DNA of 17,416 bases. Source: CTSoil-075 sp964292325 (GTDB lineage: Bacteria > Bacillota > Negativicutes > DSM-13327). The notes beneath the pieces are model-generated. The model made no database searches, was not told the DNA's origin, and saw nothing but the letters and a program-made list of their open reading frames with translations. Location of the stretch: positions 1 to 17,416 of the forward strand of contig CAXYVG010000080.1 in assembly GCA_964292325.1 (NCBI GenBank), read 5' to 3'. The translations under genes and the position numbers were made by a program. The first letter of the stretch is position 1. Every line of letters begins with the position of its first letter. Shown here piece by piece: positions 1 to 7,129 of this stretch.

Positions 1-959
1 GTAAGTTTCGGAAAAATAAATTATGCAGCGCTGTAGAAGCTGAGCGATTATTATCTTTTACGAATACTGCAGATCCTCTTTTTATGTTCGGTGCCGTAGC
101 GGTCGGGATGTTTGGCATGCCAGAACTTGGAGCTACAATTGCATTAGCCCATTATCTTGCAAGCTTTCTTGTCGGTATCCTCTTTCGCTATCATGGACGT
201 AATCGAGATAACTATGGAAATGATATACAAATTGCTAGTGGTAATATTTTATTACGAGCACTACGCGCCTTATACAAAGCAAAACAAGATGATAAACGCT
301 CTATGGGTGAATTATTAGGTGATTCTGTGAAGAATTCGATGAATACAATCTTATTAATAGGTGGATTCATCATATTATTTTCAGTATTCTTGCAAATCTT
401 ATCTATTACAGGTATAACCGATGTGTTAACAACGTTTTTTGCTGGACTCTTAAGTATCATTGGTTTTAATACCAACCTTGCTCCCGCTATGGTAAGCGGC
501 TTATTTGAGATCGACTTAGGTGCTTTGGCGACTAGCCAAGCAGATGCACCATTAGTAGAAAAAATCGTAATTGCTAGTGCCATTATTGCTTGGAGTGGCC
601 TTTCTGTCCATGGTCAAGTAGCAAGCATTGTGATTGAATCAGGTATCCGAATGTTACCGTATATGGTCGCTAGATTGCTACATGCTGTGATAGCAGCTCT
701 CATTACACTTGCTTTGCTATTAGACTCTTCCCATAGCATTAACAAGGTATTTACCATTCCCGTTATATTTACGCCCAGTAATTCTAATACTTTCACTTCA
801 TTACTAGTAAGACTTGAGCAAGTCGGTTATCAAATCTTATTATTACTGAGTATTATGATTGCTTTATCCATTGCGATACATATAATAAACGAACTTTATA
901 TGCATGTCAAAAAAGATTCTCTTTTTTCTAATTATCTAACACGCAAGCATAAATTTTAA
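1..959 (+). CDS. ylbJ: Sporulation integral membrane protein YlbJ (5' end cut off by the window)
   Basis: C-terminal part of a YlbJ-type polytopic membrane protein. The reading frame is open from base 3, well before the first ATG at 84, and the residues encoded before that ATG (SAVEAERLLSFTNTADPLF) fit the family, so this is a truncated gene rather than a short protein; roughly the first 100 residues are missing. Several hydrophobic segments of about 20 residues follow one another. Family-typical stretches are visible: FGAVAVGMFG, a Gate-type segment around LIGGFIILFSVFLQIL, SGLFEIDLGA and WSGLSVHGQVAS. YlbJ belongs to the nucleoside-transporter/FeoB gate superfamily and is a sporulation protein in Bacillus subtilis; its transported substrate is unknown. 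In B. subtilis it lies beside rsmD-coaD (ylbH-ylbI) in the same direction, whereas here it converges on them. The TAA at 957-959 is followed by a hairpin terminator. Confidence 0.9.
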   Translation, partial: KFRKNKLCSAVEAERLLSFTNTADPLFMFGAVAVGMFGMPELGATIALAHYLASFLVGILFRYHGRNRDNYGNDIQIASGNILLRALRALYKAKQDDKRSMGELLGDSVKNSMNTILLIGGFIILFSVFLQILSITGITDVLTTFFAGLLSIIGFNTNLAPAMVSGLFEIDLGALATSQADAPLVEKIVIASAIIAWSGLSVHGQVASIVIESGIRMLPYMVARLLHAVIAALITLALLLDSSHSINKVFTIPVIFTPSNSNTFTSLLVRLEQVGYQILLLLSIMIALSIAIHIINELYMHVKKDSLFSNYLTRKHKF

Positions 960-1024
960 TATATATACTCATCTTCACGATAGACTAACAATACAGCTAT
1001 CATTTTCTTACTGCTTTATATATA

Positions 1025-1056
1025 AAAACACAAGAAGCTTTTGCTCCTTGTGTTTT
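1025..1056. terminator. Bidirectional hairpin terminator between ylbJ and the rsmD-coaD operon
   Basis: The arms AAAACACAAG (1025-1034) and CTTGTGTTTT (1047-1056) are exact reverse complements, with a few more pairs inside around a TTTT loop. The stem is flanked by a T run on the plus strand and an A run on its left side, so it can act for both converging transcripts. The stop codon of the minus-strand gene (1059-1061) lies just outside it. Confidence 0.75.
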
Positions 1057-1058
1057 TC

Positions 1059-1520
1059 TTATTCTACCTTTTTTCTTTTGGGCTGATTGAGTTCACTATG
1101 ACCATAACGAACGACTTCCAATGCTTTTTCTAATTGTCCCTCAAGATGTGCAAAAACATCATTGGCATAGCCAACGGCATCTTGTTGCAGCTTTGCTGCT
1201 TCTTGGTTGGCTAGATTAATAATTTCACTACCATGTTCCTCGGCTTGTTTAGCAATCGTATTTTCATCGGTTAATTTAATAGCATAACCTTTAGCCTGTT
1301 CAATGATTTTATTTGCTTCTTTTTGAGCATCCTCTAAAATACGTTGCTGATCTGCTACAATCTGATTAGCCTCGGTGAGTGCGTTAGGTAATTTTTCACG
1401 CAAGTCATCAAGTAACCGGATCATATCATCTTCTTCTAATATTCTTTTATTCGTAAACGGAACATGAGAAGCATCGAGCAATAAACTTTCCAATTCATCT
1501 ATAATTCCTTTAATTGTCAT
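1059..1520 (-). CDS. Coiled-coil protein of unknown function (ATP synthase subunit B-like)
   Basis: A 153-residue hydrophilic protein with no signal peptide or membrane segment. From about residue 45 to 140 it is a nearly continuous Ala/Glu/Lys/Gln-rich helix (for example QKEANKIIEQAKGYAIKL) with heptad character, resembling the stalk of F-type ATPase subunit B or DivIVA-like proteins; automatic pipelines tend to label such proteins 'ATPase'. I do not recognise a defined function. It is the last gene of rsmD-coaD-this gene, starting about 42 bases after the coaD stop, which suggests co-transcription. The start is the ATG at 1520-1518: GGGAGAGG sits 5 bases before it, whereas an upstream in-frame TTG (1535) would place this Shine-Dalgarno sequence inside the coding region. 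A role in membrane or division-site organisation is only a guess. Confidence 0.75.
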   Translation of the reverse strand: MTIKGIIDELESLLLDASHVPFTNKRILEEDDMIRLLDDLREKLPNALTEANQIVADQQRILEDAQKEANKIIEQAKGYAIKLTDENTIAKQAEEHGSEIINLANQEAAKLQQDAVGYANDVFAHLEGQLEKALEVVRYGHSELNQPKRKKVE

Positions 1521-1562
1521 AATTACCTCTCCCAACTTGCTATTACTTGGACATATTTCATA

Positions 1563-2042
1563 TTATTTATTCATGCGTTTCATCATTCTATCTTCGACAC
1601 ACTTAGGTACTAACCCTGTAATGGGACCATTAAAATTAGCTAATTCTTTAATACCACTAGAACTGATACAAGAATAATCACTATTCGTCATGATAAAAAC
1701 AGTTTCGAGAATCGGATCAATTTTTTTTATTAATAACGCTCGTTGAAACTCTGCTTCAAAGTCACTTAATGCCCGAAGTCCTCTTACAATAATCGTAGCA
1801 TTTTGTTGCTTGGCATAGTCACTCAGTAATCCCGAAAAAGCATCGATACGGACATTTGGAATATGTGCAGTTGCAAGTTTTAGCAATTCAGCCCTTTCCG
1901 CCATATCAAATAATGGGTTCTTACTAGGATTACAAAACACCGCTATAATAAGAACATCAAATAACTTGCTAGCCCGTTCAAAAATATCCACATGACCATT
2001 CGTAACGGGATCAAAACTCCCTGGACAAATCGCTATACGCAC
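1563..2042 (-). CDS. coaD: Phosphopantetheine adenylyltransferase (CoaD)
   Basis: Catalyses ATP + 4'-phosphopantetheine to dephospho-CoA + diphosphate, the penultimate step of coenzyme A synthesis, in the cytoplasm. At 159 residues it has the normal family length. The nucleotidyltransferase signature is complete: GSFDPVTNGH at residues 8-17 contains the TxGH motif, RGLR is at 87-90 and ISSSGIKE at 126-133. The start is GTG (2042-2040), preceded by AGGAGG inside the end of rsmD; the rsmD stop and the coaD start share one base (TAGTG), so the two are translationally coupled. The rsmD-coaD pairing is conserved in Firmicutes (B. subtilis ylbH-ylbI). Confidence 0.96.
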   Translation of the reverse strand: MRIAICPGSFDPVTNGHVDIFERASKLFDVLIIAVFCNPSKNPLFDMAERAELLKLATAHIPNVRIDAFSGLLSDYAKQQNATIIVRGLRALSDFEAEFQRALLIKKIDPILETVFIMTNSDYSCISSSGIKELANFNGPITGLVPKCVEDRMMKRMNK

Positions 2043-2611
2043 TATAGAACCTCCTGTTTTGTCTTAAATCGTAGAAAACTCATCAATGTTGCTCCATATT
2101 TTTCAGTACGTCTAAGTTCTAAGTTATTCCACTCATCAGCAATTTTTTCATGCCGTGAATGTTCAATAACGAGAATGCCTCCTGGTACCAAAATAGAATG
2201 TTGATCAATCTTTTCTAATACAGCTTGTACTAATCCTTTTTGATAAGGAGGATCACAAAATATTAAATCAAAGGATTGCCCAGTTTGAGCTAACTTATCT
2301 AATGCTCGGAGGACATCATTTTTGTAGATTTCTGTATATTCAGCTAGCTTCGTATGATGAGCATTTTCTTTGATAATGGCAATGCTTTCATTGCTATTAT
2401 CAATAAATACCGCTTTTTGAGCACCGCGGCTTAATGCCTCTAGCCCAAGGTTTCCGGTTCCTGCGAAAATATCTAATACACGGGCATCTACCACAATATC
2501 ACTGAGGATATTAAAGACAGATTCTTTGACTCGAGCCGCAGTCGGTCTAGTATCAAGACCAGATGGTGCTTTTAATTTTGCGCCTTTGGCACTTCCAGTT
2601 ATTATTCTCAT
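2042..2611 (-). CDS. rsmD: 16S rRNA (guanine966-N2)-methyltransferase RsmD
   Basis: SAM-dependent enzyme that methylates G966 (E. coli numbering) of 16S rRNA during 30S assembly. Its 189 residues show the class I methyltransferase fold: motif I DIFAGTGNLGLEAL at residues 47-60, the acidic end of strand 2 at FIDNS (69-73), and the N2-guanine-type catalytic motif CDPPY at 119-123. The N-terminal MRIITGSAKG and TRPTAARVKE stretches are typical of RsmD. It starts with ATG at 2611-2609, preceded by a GGGG purine run 7-10 bases upstream. It is the first gene of the operon with coaD and the coiled-coil gene, and is transcribed away from the DUF4127 gene. Confidence 0.95.
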   Translation of the reverse strand: MRIITGSAKGAKLKAPSGLDTRPTAARVKESVFNILSDIVVDARVLDIFAGTGNLGLEALSRGAQKAVFIDNSNESIAIIKENAHHTKLAEYTEIYKNDVLRALDKLAQTGQSFDLIFCDPPYQKGLVQAVLEKIDQHSILVPGGILVIEHSRHEKIADEWNNLELRRTEKYGATLMSFLRFKTKQEVL

Positions 2612-2655
2612 ATCTATTCCCCTATAGTTATACGTTACATTTTAACATATTTTAT

Positions 2656-2683
2656 AGTATACTACATATTTTTTACTATACAA
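2656..2683 (-). promoter_or_regulatory. Candidate promoter of rsmD-coaD
   Basis: On the minus strand a good -10 hexamer, TATACT (2656-2661), lies 16 bases after a weak -35, TTGTAT (2678-2683), about 45 bases before the rsmD start. The surrounding 2612-2822 intergenic region is very AT-rich, so a chance match is possible. Apart from this and the Shine-Dalgarno sequence of the next gene I see no other feature in that region. Confidence 0.35.
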
Positions 2684-2822
2684 TATTAATTTTTTTTAAT
2701 AAAAAGTACAGGTTTTTTTAAAAATGAAGTCGAATTCTTTTAATTTAGGGTATAAGTATCTATTTTGCCAACTATAATCAAAGTACATTCTATATTTTTA
2801 TTTTCCCATAAAGAGGTGTCTT

Positions 2823-4499
2823 ATGTTTAAATCAAGCAAGCGATTCACTTTGGTCATACTACTTTTCATTTTAGTCAGTATTACATCGTATCTGTATTAT
2901 GGGAAAAATGATGATACATTTCCTGTTGACAGTTATGAAAAACACTGGCTAACAGTCATTCTAATGCCACTGGATAGCCGCCCACCTTGTACACAATTTG
3001 TAGAACAATTAGCCCGTATCATTGGTATTCATTTATTATTACCACCATCTGAATTATTAGATGATTATAAAACCCCAGGTCAGAAAGAAGCACTAGGTAA
3101 TTGGCTCTATGAAACAAGCAAGCAAGCGGATGCTGCCATTATCTCAACCGATATGCTGATTCATGGCAGCTTAGTAGCCTCACGATTATCTTCTGGTACC
3201 CCTACCGATATGGATCATGTATTACAATTATTAACTACCATTCATCAAGAACATCCAAATTTAAAGATGTATGTGTTTAATATCATTCCGAGACTGATTC
3301 TTGCTGATAGTAAAGAAAATGCGACTTACCAAAAAAACATGCTGAAATACTCGATACTAAAAGACCAAATCAATACCTTTGAAAATAGTGAAGATATAAA
3401 AAAAATAACAGAAATAGAAGATAAAATCCCTGTTGCGATACGAAATCACTATATGGCGCTGTATGAACAAAATGATATGCTCAATACGGCCCTGATTAAT
3501 ATGACCGAGCAAGGAATCGTAGCAGGGTTAGTCATTGGACAAGATGATGGTCAGCCCTTTGGCATTCCCAATATGAGTAAACAAAAACTGCAACATCAAT
3601 TGCAGCAAAAAACGAATTTAGACAATAAAGTATTCATTACCCGTGGTACAGATGAAGTAGCCTTAACATTGTTAGGTCATATCGTAAGTGAATTATCGCA
3701 TTATCAACCCCGTATTTTTGTTAGCTATTCTACGGCAGAGGCTTCTCAAATTACCATGCCATTTATGCCCAATACCGTTGGCAAAACAGTGGAGGAAAAA
3801 ATTGCAATAGCTGGCGGTCTACAAGTTGATACCCCAGACCAAGCTGATTTTATTTTGTATGTACATGTTGGTACAAAGAAAAATAAAGAGTCACTAAAAC
3901 CAGCTGCCCAAGAAGTGCAAAACTTAATCATGCAAGGCTATAAAGTGGCTTTAGTAGATTTAACCGAAAATTTCCAGCTATCAGAATCACTACTCCCTAC
4001 ACTACTGAAGGAAAATATTGATATTGCGAGATTGATTGCGTATGCTGGCTGGAATTCTACTAGTAATTCCATTGGCACAGCCATTACACAAGCCGCTCTA
4101 TTTAGTAACGCATTATCCTCTGAAACAGATACCTCACAAATCATAGCGTTATATAAATTAAATCTTGAATTTTTAATTGCCCGTTTTTTAGATGATTTAT
4201 ACTATCAAAAAGAAATTAACCCGTACATGAATAAACAACTGCAACGAGTCCATATTGATCCTTACAATTTGGGAACTCAATATTATCAGACCAATTATAA
4301 AATTCAAAAATTAATGTTTAGTAAAACTCGTTGGTTTTTACGGGAAGGATTACAAAATCAGCCTATCATCATCAATTCGCATCAAGGAACACAAGAACTA
4401 TTTATAACAGATTTAACGATCCAGACCTATCTGCCTTGGCAACGAACTTTTGAAATATGGATCAAACCGACCTTTTCATTAGCGATAAAGAAAATTTGA
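2823..4499 (+). CDS. DUF4127 family protein, membrane-anchored, function unknown
   Basis: A 558-residue protein beginning with a basic stretch (FKSSKR) and one hydrophobic helix at about residues 9-26, so probably a signal anchor with the rest outside the cytoplasmic membrane. The body matches the DUF4127 family: MPLDSRP at 48-54, LLPP at 72-75, STDMLIHGSLVASR at 108-121, later ITRGTDEVALTLLGH, and a C-terminal AYAGWNSTSNSIGTAITQA segment. No biochemical function is established for the family, although the conserved Asp/Arg/His clusters suggest an enzyme. The start ATG has AGAGGTG five bases upstream. The nearest -10-like TATAAT (2773-2778) has no convincing -35. It is monocistronic, between divergent rsmD and the downstream tRNA genes, and I see no hairpin terminator directly after its TGA. 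Confidence 0.88.
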   Translation: MFKSSKRFTLVILLFILVSITSYLYYGKNDDTFPVDSYEKHWLTVILMPLDSRPPCTQFVEQLARIIGIHLLLPPSELLDDYKTPGQKEALGNWLYETSKQADAAIISTDMLIHGSLVASRLSSGTPTDMDHVLQLLTTIHQEHPNLKMYVFNIIPRLILADSKENATYQKNMLKYSILKDQINTFENSEDIKKITEIEDKIPVAIRNHYMALYEQNDMLNTALINMTEQGIVAGLVIGQDDGQPFGIPNMSKQKLQHQLQQKTNLDNKVFITRGTDEVALTLLGHIVSELSHYQPRIFVSYSTAEASQITMPFMPNTVGKTVEEKIAIAGGLQVDTPDQADFILYVHVGTKKNKESLKPAAQEVQNLIMQGYKVALVDLTENFQLSESLLPTLLKENIDIARLIAYAGWNSTSNSIGTAITQAALFSNALSSETDTSQIIALYKLNLEFLIARFLDDLYYQKEINPYMNKQLQRVHIDPYNLGTQYYQTNYKIQKLMFSKTRWFLREGLQNQPIIINSHQGTQELFITDLTIQTYLPWQRTFEIWIKPTFSLAIKKI

Positions 4500-4527
4500 G
4501 GTTAATAAAAAATATTTGCAAAATATG

Positions 4528-4556
4528 TTGACAACTCCACAAAATGTGTGTATAAT
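4528..4556 (+). promoter_or_regulatory. Consensus sigma-A promoter of the tRNA operon
   Basis: Perfect -35 TTGACA (4528-4533), a 17-base spacer and perfect -10 TATAAT (4551-4556), placing the transcription start around 4563, a few bases before the first tRNA. Such a full consensus match fits a highly expressed stable-RNA operon. Confidence 0.92.
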
Positions 4557-4571
4557 TCATAAATGTGAGAT

Positions 4572-4648
4572 CGGGGCATGGCTCAGTTTGGTAGAGTACC
4601 TGGCTTGGGACCAGGGGGTCGCAGGTTCGAATCCTGCTGCTCCGACCA
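4572..4648 (+). tRNA. tRNA-Pro (anticodon TGG)
   Basis: A complete cloverleaf can be folded by eye. The acceptor stem pairs CGGGGCA (4572-4578) with TGCTCCG (4638-4644), including one G-T pair. The anticodon stem CCTGG/CCAGG encloses loop CTTGGGA with anticodon TGG at 4606-4608. The T arm GCAGG/CCTGC encloses TTCGAAT. Discriminator A and a genomically encoded CCA end the gene at 4648. It reads CCN proline codons, probably all four by wobble. It is the first gene of a two-tRNA transcript. Confidence 0.97.
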
Positions 4649-4658
4649 TTAATTTCAT

Positions 4659-4734
4659 AGGGGCATAGCCAAGTTGGTAAGGCACGGGACTTTGACTCCC
4701 GTATGCGTTGGTTCGAGTCCAGCTGCCCCTGCCA
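4659..4734 (+). tRNA. tRNA-Gln (anticodon TTG)
   Basis: The acceptor stem AGGGGCA (4659-4665) pairs with TGCCCCT (4724-4730). The anticodon stem CGGGA/TCCCG encloses loop CTTTGAC with anticodon TTG at 4692-4694, reading CAA/CAG. The T arm has the TTCGAGT loop. Discriminator G and an encoded CCA end it at 4734. It begins 11 bases after the tRNA-Pro CCA and is followed by a strong terminator, so both are cut from one precursor. Confidence 0.97.
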
Positions 4735-4752
4735 ACCATTGAAGAATGATAT

Positions 4753-4784
4753 AAGCCAATCTTTAAATAAAGATTGGCTTTTTT
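4753..4784 (+). terminator. Rho-independent terminator of the tRNA operon
   Basis: A 12-bp perfect stem, AAGCCAATCTTT (4753-4764) with AAAGATTGGCTT (4769-4780), four-base loop AAAT, running into six T residues (4779-4784). The opposite strand has no T run, so it acts mainly on the plus strand. Confidence 0.92.
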
Positions 4785-4797
4785 GCTATATATTTTT

Positions 4798-6837
4798 TTA
4801 CAAATGTTCATCTGCCTTTTCTTTTTTACTAGACGCAATAATGGTTTCGGCAATACGTTGTGGTACTTCTTCATAATGAGAAAAATCTAGGTCAAAACAC
4901 CCCCGACCTTGTGTGATAGAACGCAAATCAATCGCATACTTAAACACCTCAGACATCGGAACTTGCGCTTTGATAATTCCCTGCCCTTCACCGACTGGCT
5001 CCATACCTTGAATACGTCCACGCTTGCTATTTAAATCCGCAATCACATCCCCCATAAAAGAAGCAGGCATATTAATTTTCACATTGCAAATTGGCTCTAA
5101 TAGAGAAGGCTTCGCCTGTAAAGCCCCTTTACGCAAGGCCATCGTACTGGCTATTTTAAAAGCCATTTCCGAAGAATCTACATTATGATACGATCCATCA
5201 TATAATGTCACCTTTACATCTACCATTGGATAGCCGCCCAAAACACCGCTAGCTAATGCTTCCCGTACCCCCTTCTCAACAGCAGGGATATATTGCCGTG
5301 GTACCGCTCCGCCAAAGATTGAGTCCACAAATTCAAAATGCTGTCCCATTGGCAACGGATCAAGCTGTAACCACACATGACCGTATTGCCCATGACCACC
5401 ACTTTGCTTTTTATGTTTTCCTTCTACCTTTACCGTAGCGCGAATGGTCTCACGGTATGGAACTTTCGGATCCTTTAGGACTACATCAACACCGAATTTG
5501 CGCTTCATACGTTCCGCCATAACATCGGTATGTACCTCGCCAATACCACTGATTAGCAGCTGCTTGGTTTCTGTATTTTTTTCAACATGAAAAGTTGGAT
5601 CTTCATCAACTAATCGATGCAAGGCATTCCCTATTTTATCTTCATCGCCTTTATTTTTAGCTTCAATGCACATGGTAAACATAGGTTTAGGATATAATAT
5701 CGGTTCAAAAATAATGGGCTTACTTTTTTCACACAGAGTATCTCCTGTACCTGTTTCTTGCAATTTGGCAACAACAGCAATATCACCAGCGCAGACACTT
5801 TTTAGCATTTCTTGATGTTTACCACGTAATGTGAAAATATTGCTCACACGTTCATTTTTCAAGCGAGATGCATTGTAGAGGATACTATCTGGTTTCATTA
5901 CACCCGAAAATACTCGTATGTAACTCAAACGCCCTACAAAAGGATCAGCAGTCGTTTTAAACACCATCGCAGAAAATGGATCAGCACTCTTCGTTTCTGA
6001 TGATGATAAATACGTCAATGTAGCATCCAGAATTTGTTGAATGCCAATATTCTTATATGCCGAACCACACATGACAGGGAAAATTTTTGCCTGTGAAATC
6101 CCCTTATATAAAGCAAGAGTGATTTCATCATTCGTTAACTCTTCGCCCTCTAGATATTTAGACAACAGTTCGTCATCCATTTCCGCCGCCGATTCAATTA
6201 AATTTTGGCGTAGCGTAAGAGCATTTTCTATCATATCTTCTGGAATCTCTGCTTCTACATACTGAGAACCTTGCTTGTTGCCAGCAGTAATGGCCTTCAT
6301 TTTTATCAAATCGATAATGCCGGTAAATGTTTCTTCTGTACCAATTGGCAGTTGGATTGGTAGAACATTCTTCCCAAATTTCTCTTGCATTTCTTGTACA
6401 ACATGGTAAAAGTCAGCATTTTCTCGATCCATCTTATTGATAAATACCAATCTTGGCAAATCTAACTCTTTGGCATAGCCCCATACCTTTTCTGTTTCCA
6501 CTTCAACACCAGAAGCTGCACATACTACTACCACCGTACTATCGACAGCTCTGAGCACACCTTTTACTTCACCAACAAAATCAGGATAGCCAGGAGTATC
6601 AATAAAATTTATTTTATGTTCTTTCCATTCACATGGAACTAAAGCTGCGCTAATGGTAACTTTTCGTTTTATTTCTTCTGGTTCAAAATCAGCAACTGTC
6701 GTACCATCATCGACGCGACCCATACGAGTAATTGCTCCTGTATTAAAGAGTAATGATTCTACAAGGCTTGTTTTTCCAGTTCCGCCGTGGGCTACAATTG
6801 CAACATTTCTTATATGACCACTTTGATATTCTTTCAA
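4798..6837 (-). CDS. Elongation factor G-like translational GTPase (EF-G paralogue, FusA2-like)
   Basis: A 679-residue protein with the five-domain architecture of EF-G: N-terminal G domain, then domains II-V, including the domain IV entry QSGGHGQYGHVWLQL and the domain V region RGRIQGMEP. It is not canonical EF-G. The P-loop is AHGGTGKT (16-23) instead of AHxDAGKT, the switch I end is KRKVTI (57-62) instead of ERGITI, and switch II is DTPGYPDF (80-87), with Tyr where EF-G and EF-Tu carry the catalytic His. NKMD (134-137) is intact. These traits mark the EF-G-like/FusA2 subfamily that accompanies a normal fusA; its cellular job is not well defined. The start is TTG (6837-6835) with AAGGGGGG seven bases upstream, and no better in-frame start is nearby. 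It appears monocistronic, behind the terminator at 6930-6955. No obvious hairpin terminator follows its TAA on the minus strand. Confidence 0.92.
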   Translation of the reverse strand: MKEYQSGHIRNVAIVAHGGTGKTSLVESLLFNTGAITRMGRVDDGTTVADFEPEEIKRKVTISAALVPCEWKEHKINFIDTPGYPDFVGEVKGVLRAVDSTVVVVCAASGVEVETEKVWGYAKELDLPRLVFINKMDRENADFYHVVQEMQEKFGKNVLPIQLPIGTEETFTGIIDLIKMKAITAGNKQGSQYVEAEIPEDMIENALTLRQNLIESAAEMDDELLSKYLEGEELTNDEITLALYKGISQAKIFPVMCGSAYKNIGIQQILDATLTYLSSSETKSADPFSAMVFKTTADPFVGRLSYIRVFSGVMKPDSILYNASRLKNERVSNIFTLRGKHQEMLKSVCAGDIAVVAKLQETGTGDTLCEKSKPIIFEPILYPKPMFTMCIEAKNKGDEDKIGNALHRLVDEDPTFHVEKNTETKQLLISGIGEVHTDVMAERMKRKFGVDVVLKDPKVPYRETIRATVKVEGKHKKQSGGHGQYGHVWLQLDPLPMGQHFEFVDSIFGGAVPRQYIPAVEKGVREALASGVLGGYPMVDVKVTLYDGSYHNVDSSEMAFKIASTMALRKGALQAKPSLLEPICNVKINMPASFMGDVIADLNSKRGRIQGMEPVGEGQGIIKAQVPMSEVFKYAIDLRSITQGRGCFDLDFSHYEEVPQRIAETIIASSKKEKADEHL

Positions 6838-6929
6838 TTGAAATCCCCCCTTATATTCCCTTAACCCTTTTAAAAAAATTCTATACGAATAGCGAATTTT
6901 CCTTCTTTTCAGTTTATTTTAAGAAAATT

Positions 6930-6958
6930 AATAACCGCCCAATCAGGCGGTTATTTTT
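6930..6958 (-). terminator. Terminator after the spoVM-like gene and the pduO gene cluster
   Basis: A 10-bp perfect GC-containing stem, AATAACCGCC (6930-6939) with GGCGGTTATT (6946-6955), and a six-base loop. On the minus strand the stem is followed by an AT-rich TTATTAATTTTC tract. It lies 14 bases after the stop of the spoVM-like ORF and before the EF-G-like gene, so it separates those transcripts. T residues on the plus side would also allow plus-strand function. Confidence 0.75.
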
Positions 6959-6968
6959 ATGGTACCAT

Positions 6969-7049
6969 TTAACAACTTTTATAAAACATTTGCATAAATT
7001 TACGCAGTGGTTTAGGTAGTGACATGACATAGATTCTTAATGGTTTCAC
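6969..7049 (-). CDS. spoVM: Probable stage V sporulation protein M (SpoVM-like, 26 residues)
   Basis: A 26-codon ORF, the same length as B. subtilis SpoVM. It starts with GTG (7049-7047), has a very strong Shine-Dalgarno sequence (AAGGGGGAGG, about 5 bases upstream), and is closed by a terminator 14 bases after its TAA. Aligning MKPLRIYVMSLPKPLRKF with B. subtilis SpoVM (MKFYTIKLPKFLGG, recalled from memory) gives the shared pattern Y-x-x-x-L-P-K-x-L, with hydrophobic residues at the equivalent helix positions (Phe18, Met19, Phe22, Tyr23). It has six Lys/Arg and no acidic residue, as expected for an amphipathic membrane-surface helix. In B. subtilis SpoVM marks the curved forespore membrane and anchors SpoIVA to start coat assembly; the Pro in LPK is important there. 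The two Gly residues of the Bacillus protein are absent. The function is inferred; the ORF itself is well supported. Confidence 0.6.
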   Translation of the reverse strand: MKPLRIYVMSLPKPLRKFMQMFYKSC

Positions 7050-7129
7050 CGCGTCCTCCCCCTTATTACTTAACATATAGTACAATATCTACTGATAATA
7101 TATGCTACGTTCTTACAAGAGGTGCACAC

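Noticed and set aside
212..583. 123-codon minus-strand ORF inside ylbJ
   Set aside because: Antisense frame of a clear YlbJ coding region with no family features of its own.
1521..1535. TTG start extending the coiled-coil protein by five residues
   Set aside because: The extension reads through the GGGAGAGG Shine-Dalgarno sequence that serves the ATG at 1520.
2724..2777. 17-codon plus-strand ORF before the DUF4127 gene
   Set aside because: No ribosome-binding site and nothing recognisable in the peptide; expected by chance.
4557..4874. Minus-strand ORF of 105 codons containing GAAGFEPATPWSQ-like text
   Set aside because: It is the antisense translation of the tRNA-Pro and tRNA-Gln genes, a well-known spurious peptide in databases, and it also overlaps the end of the EF-G-like gene.
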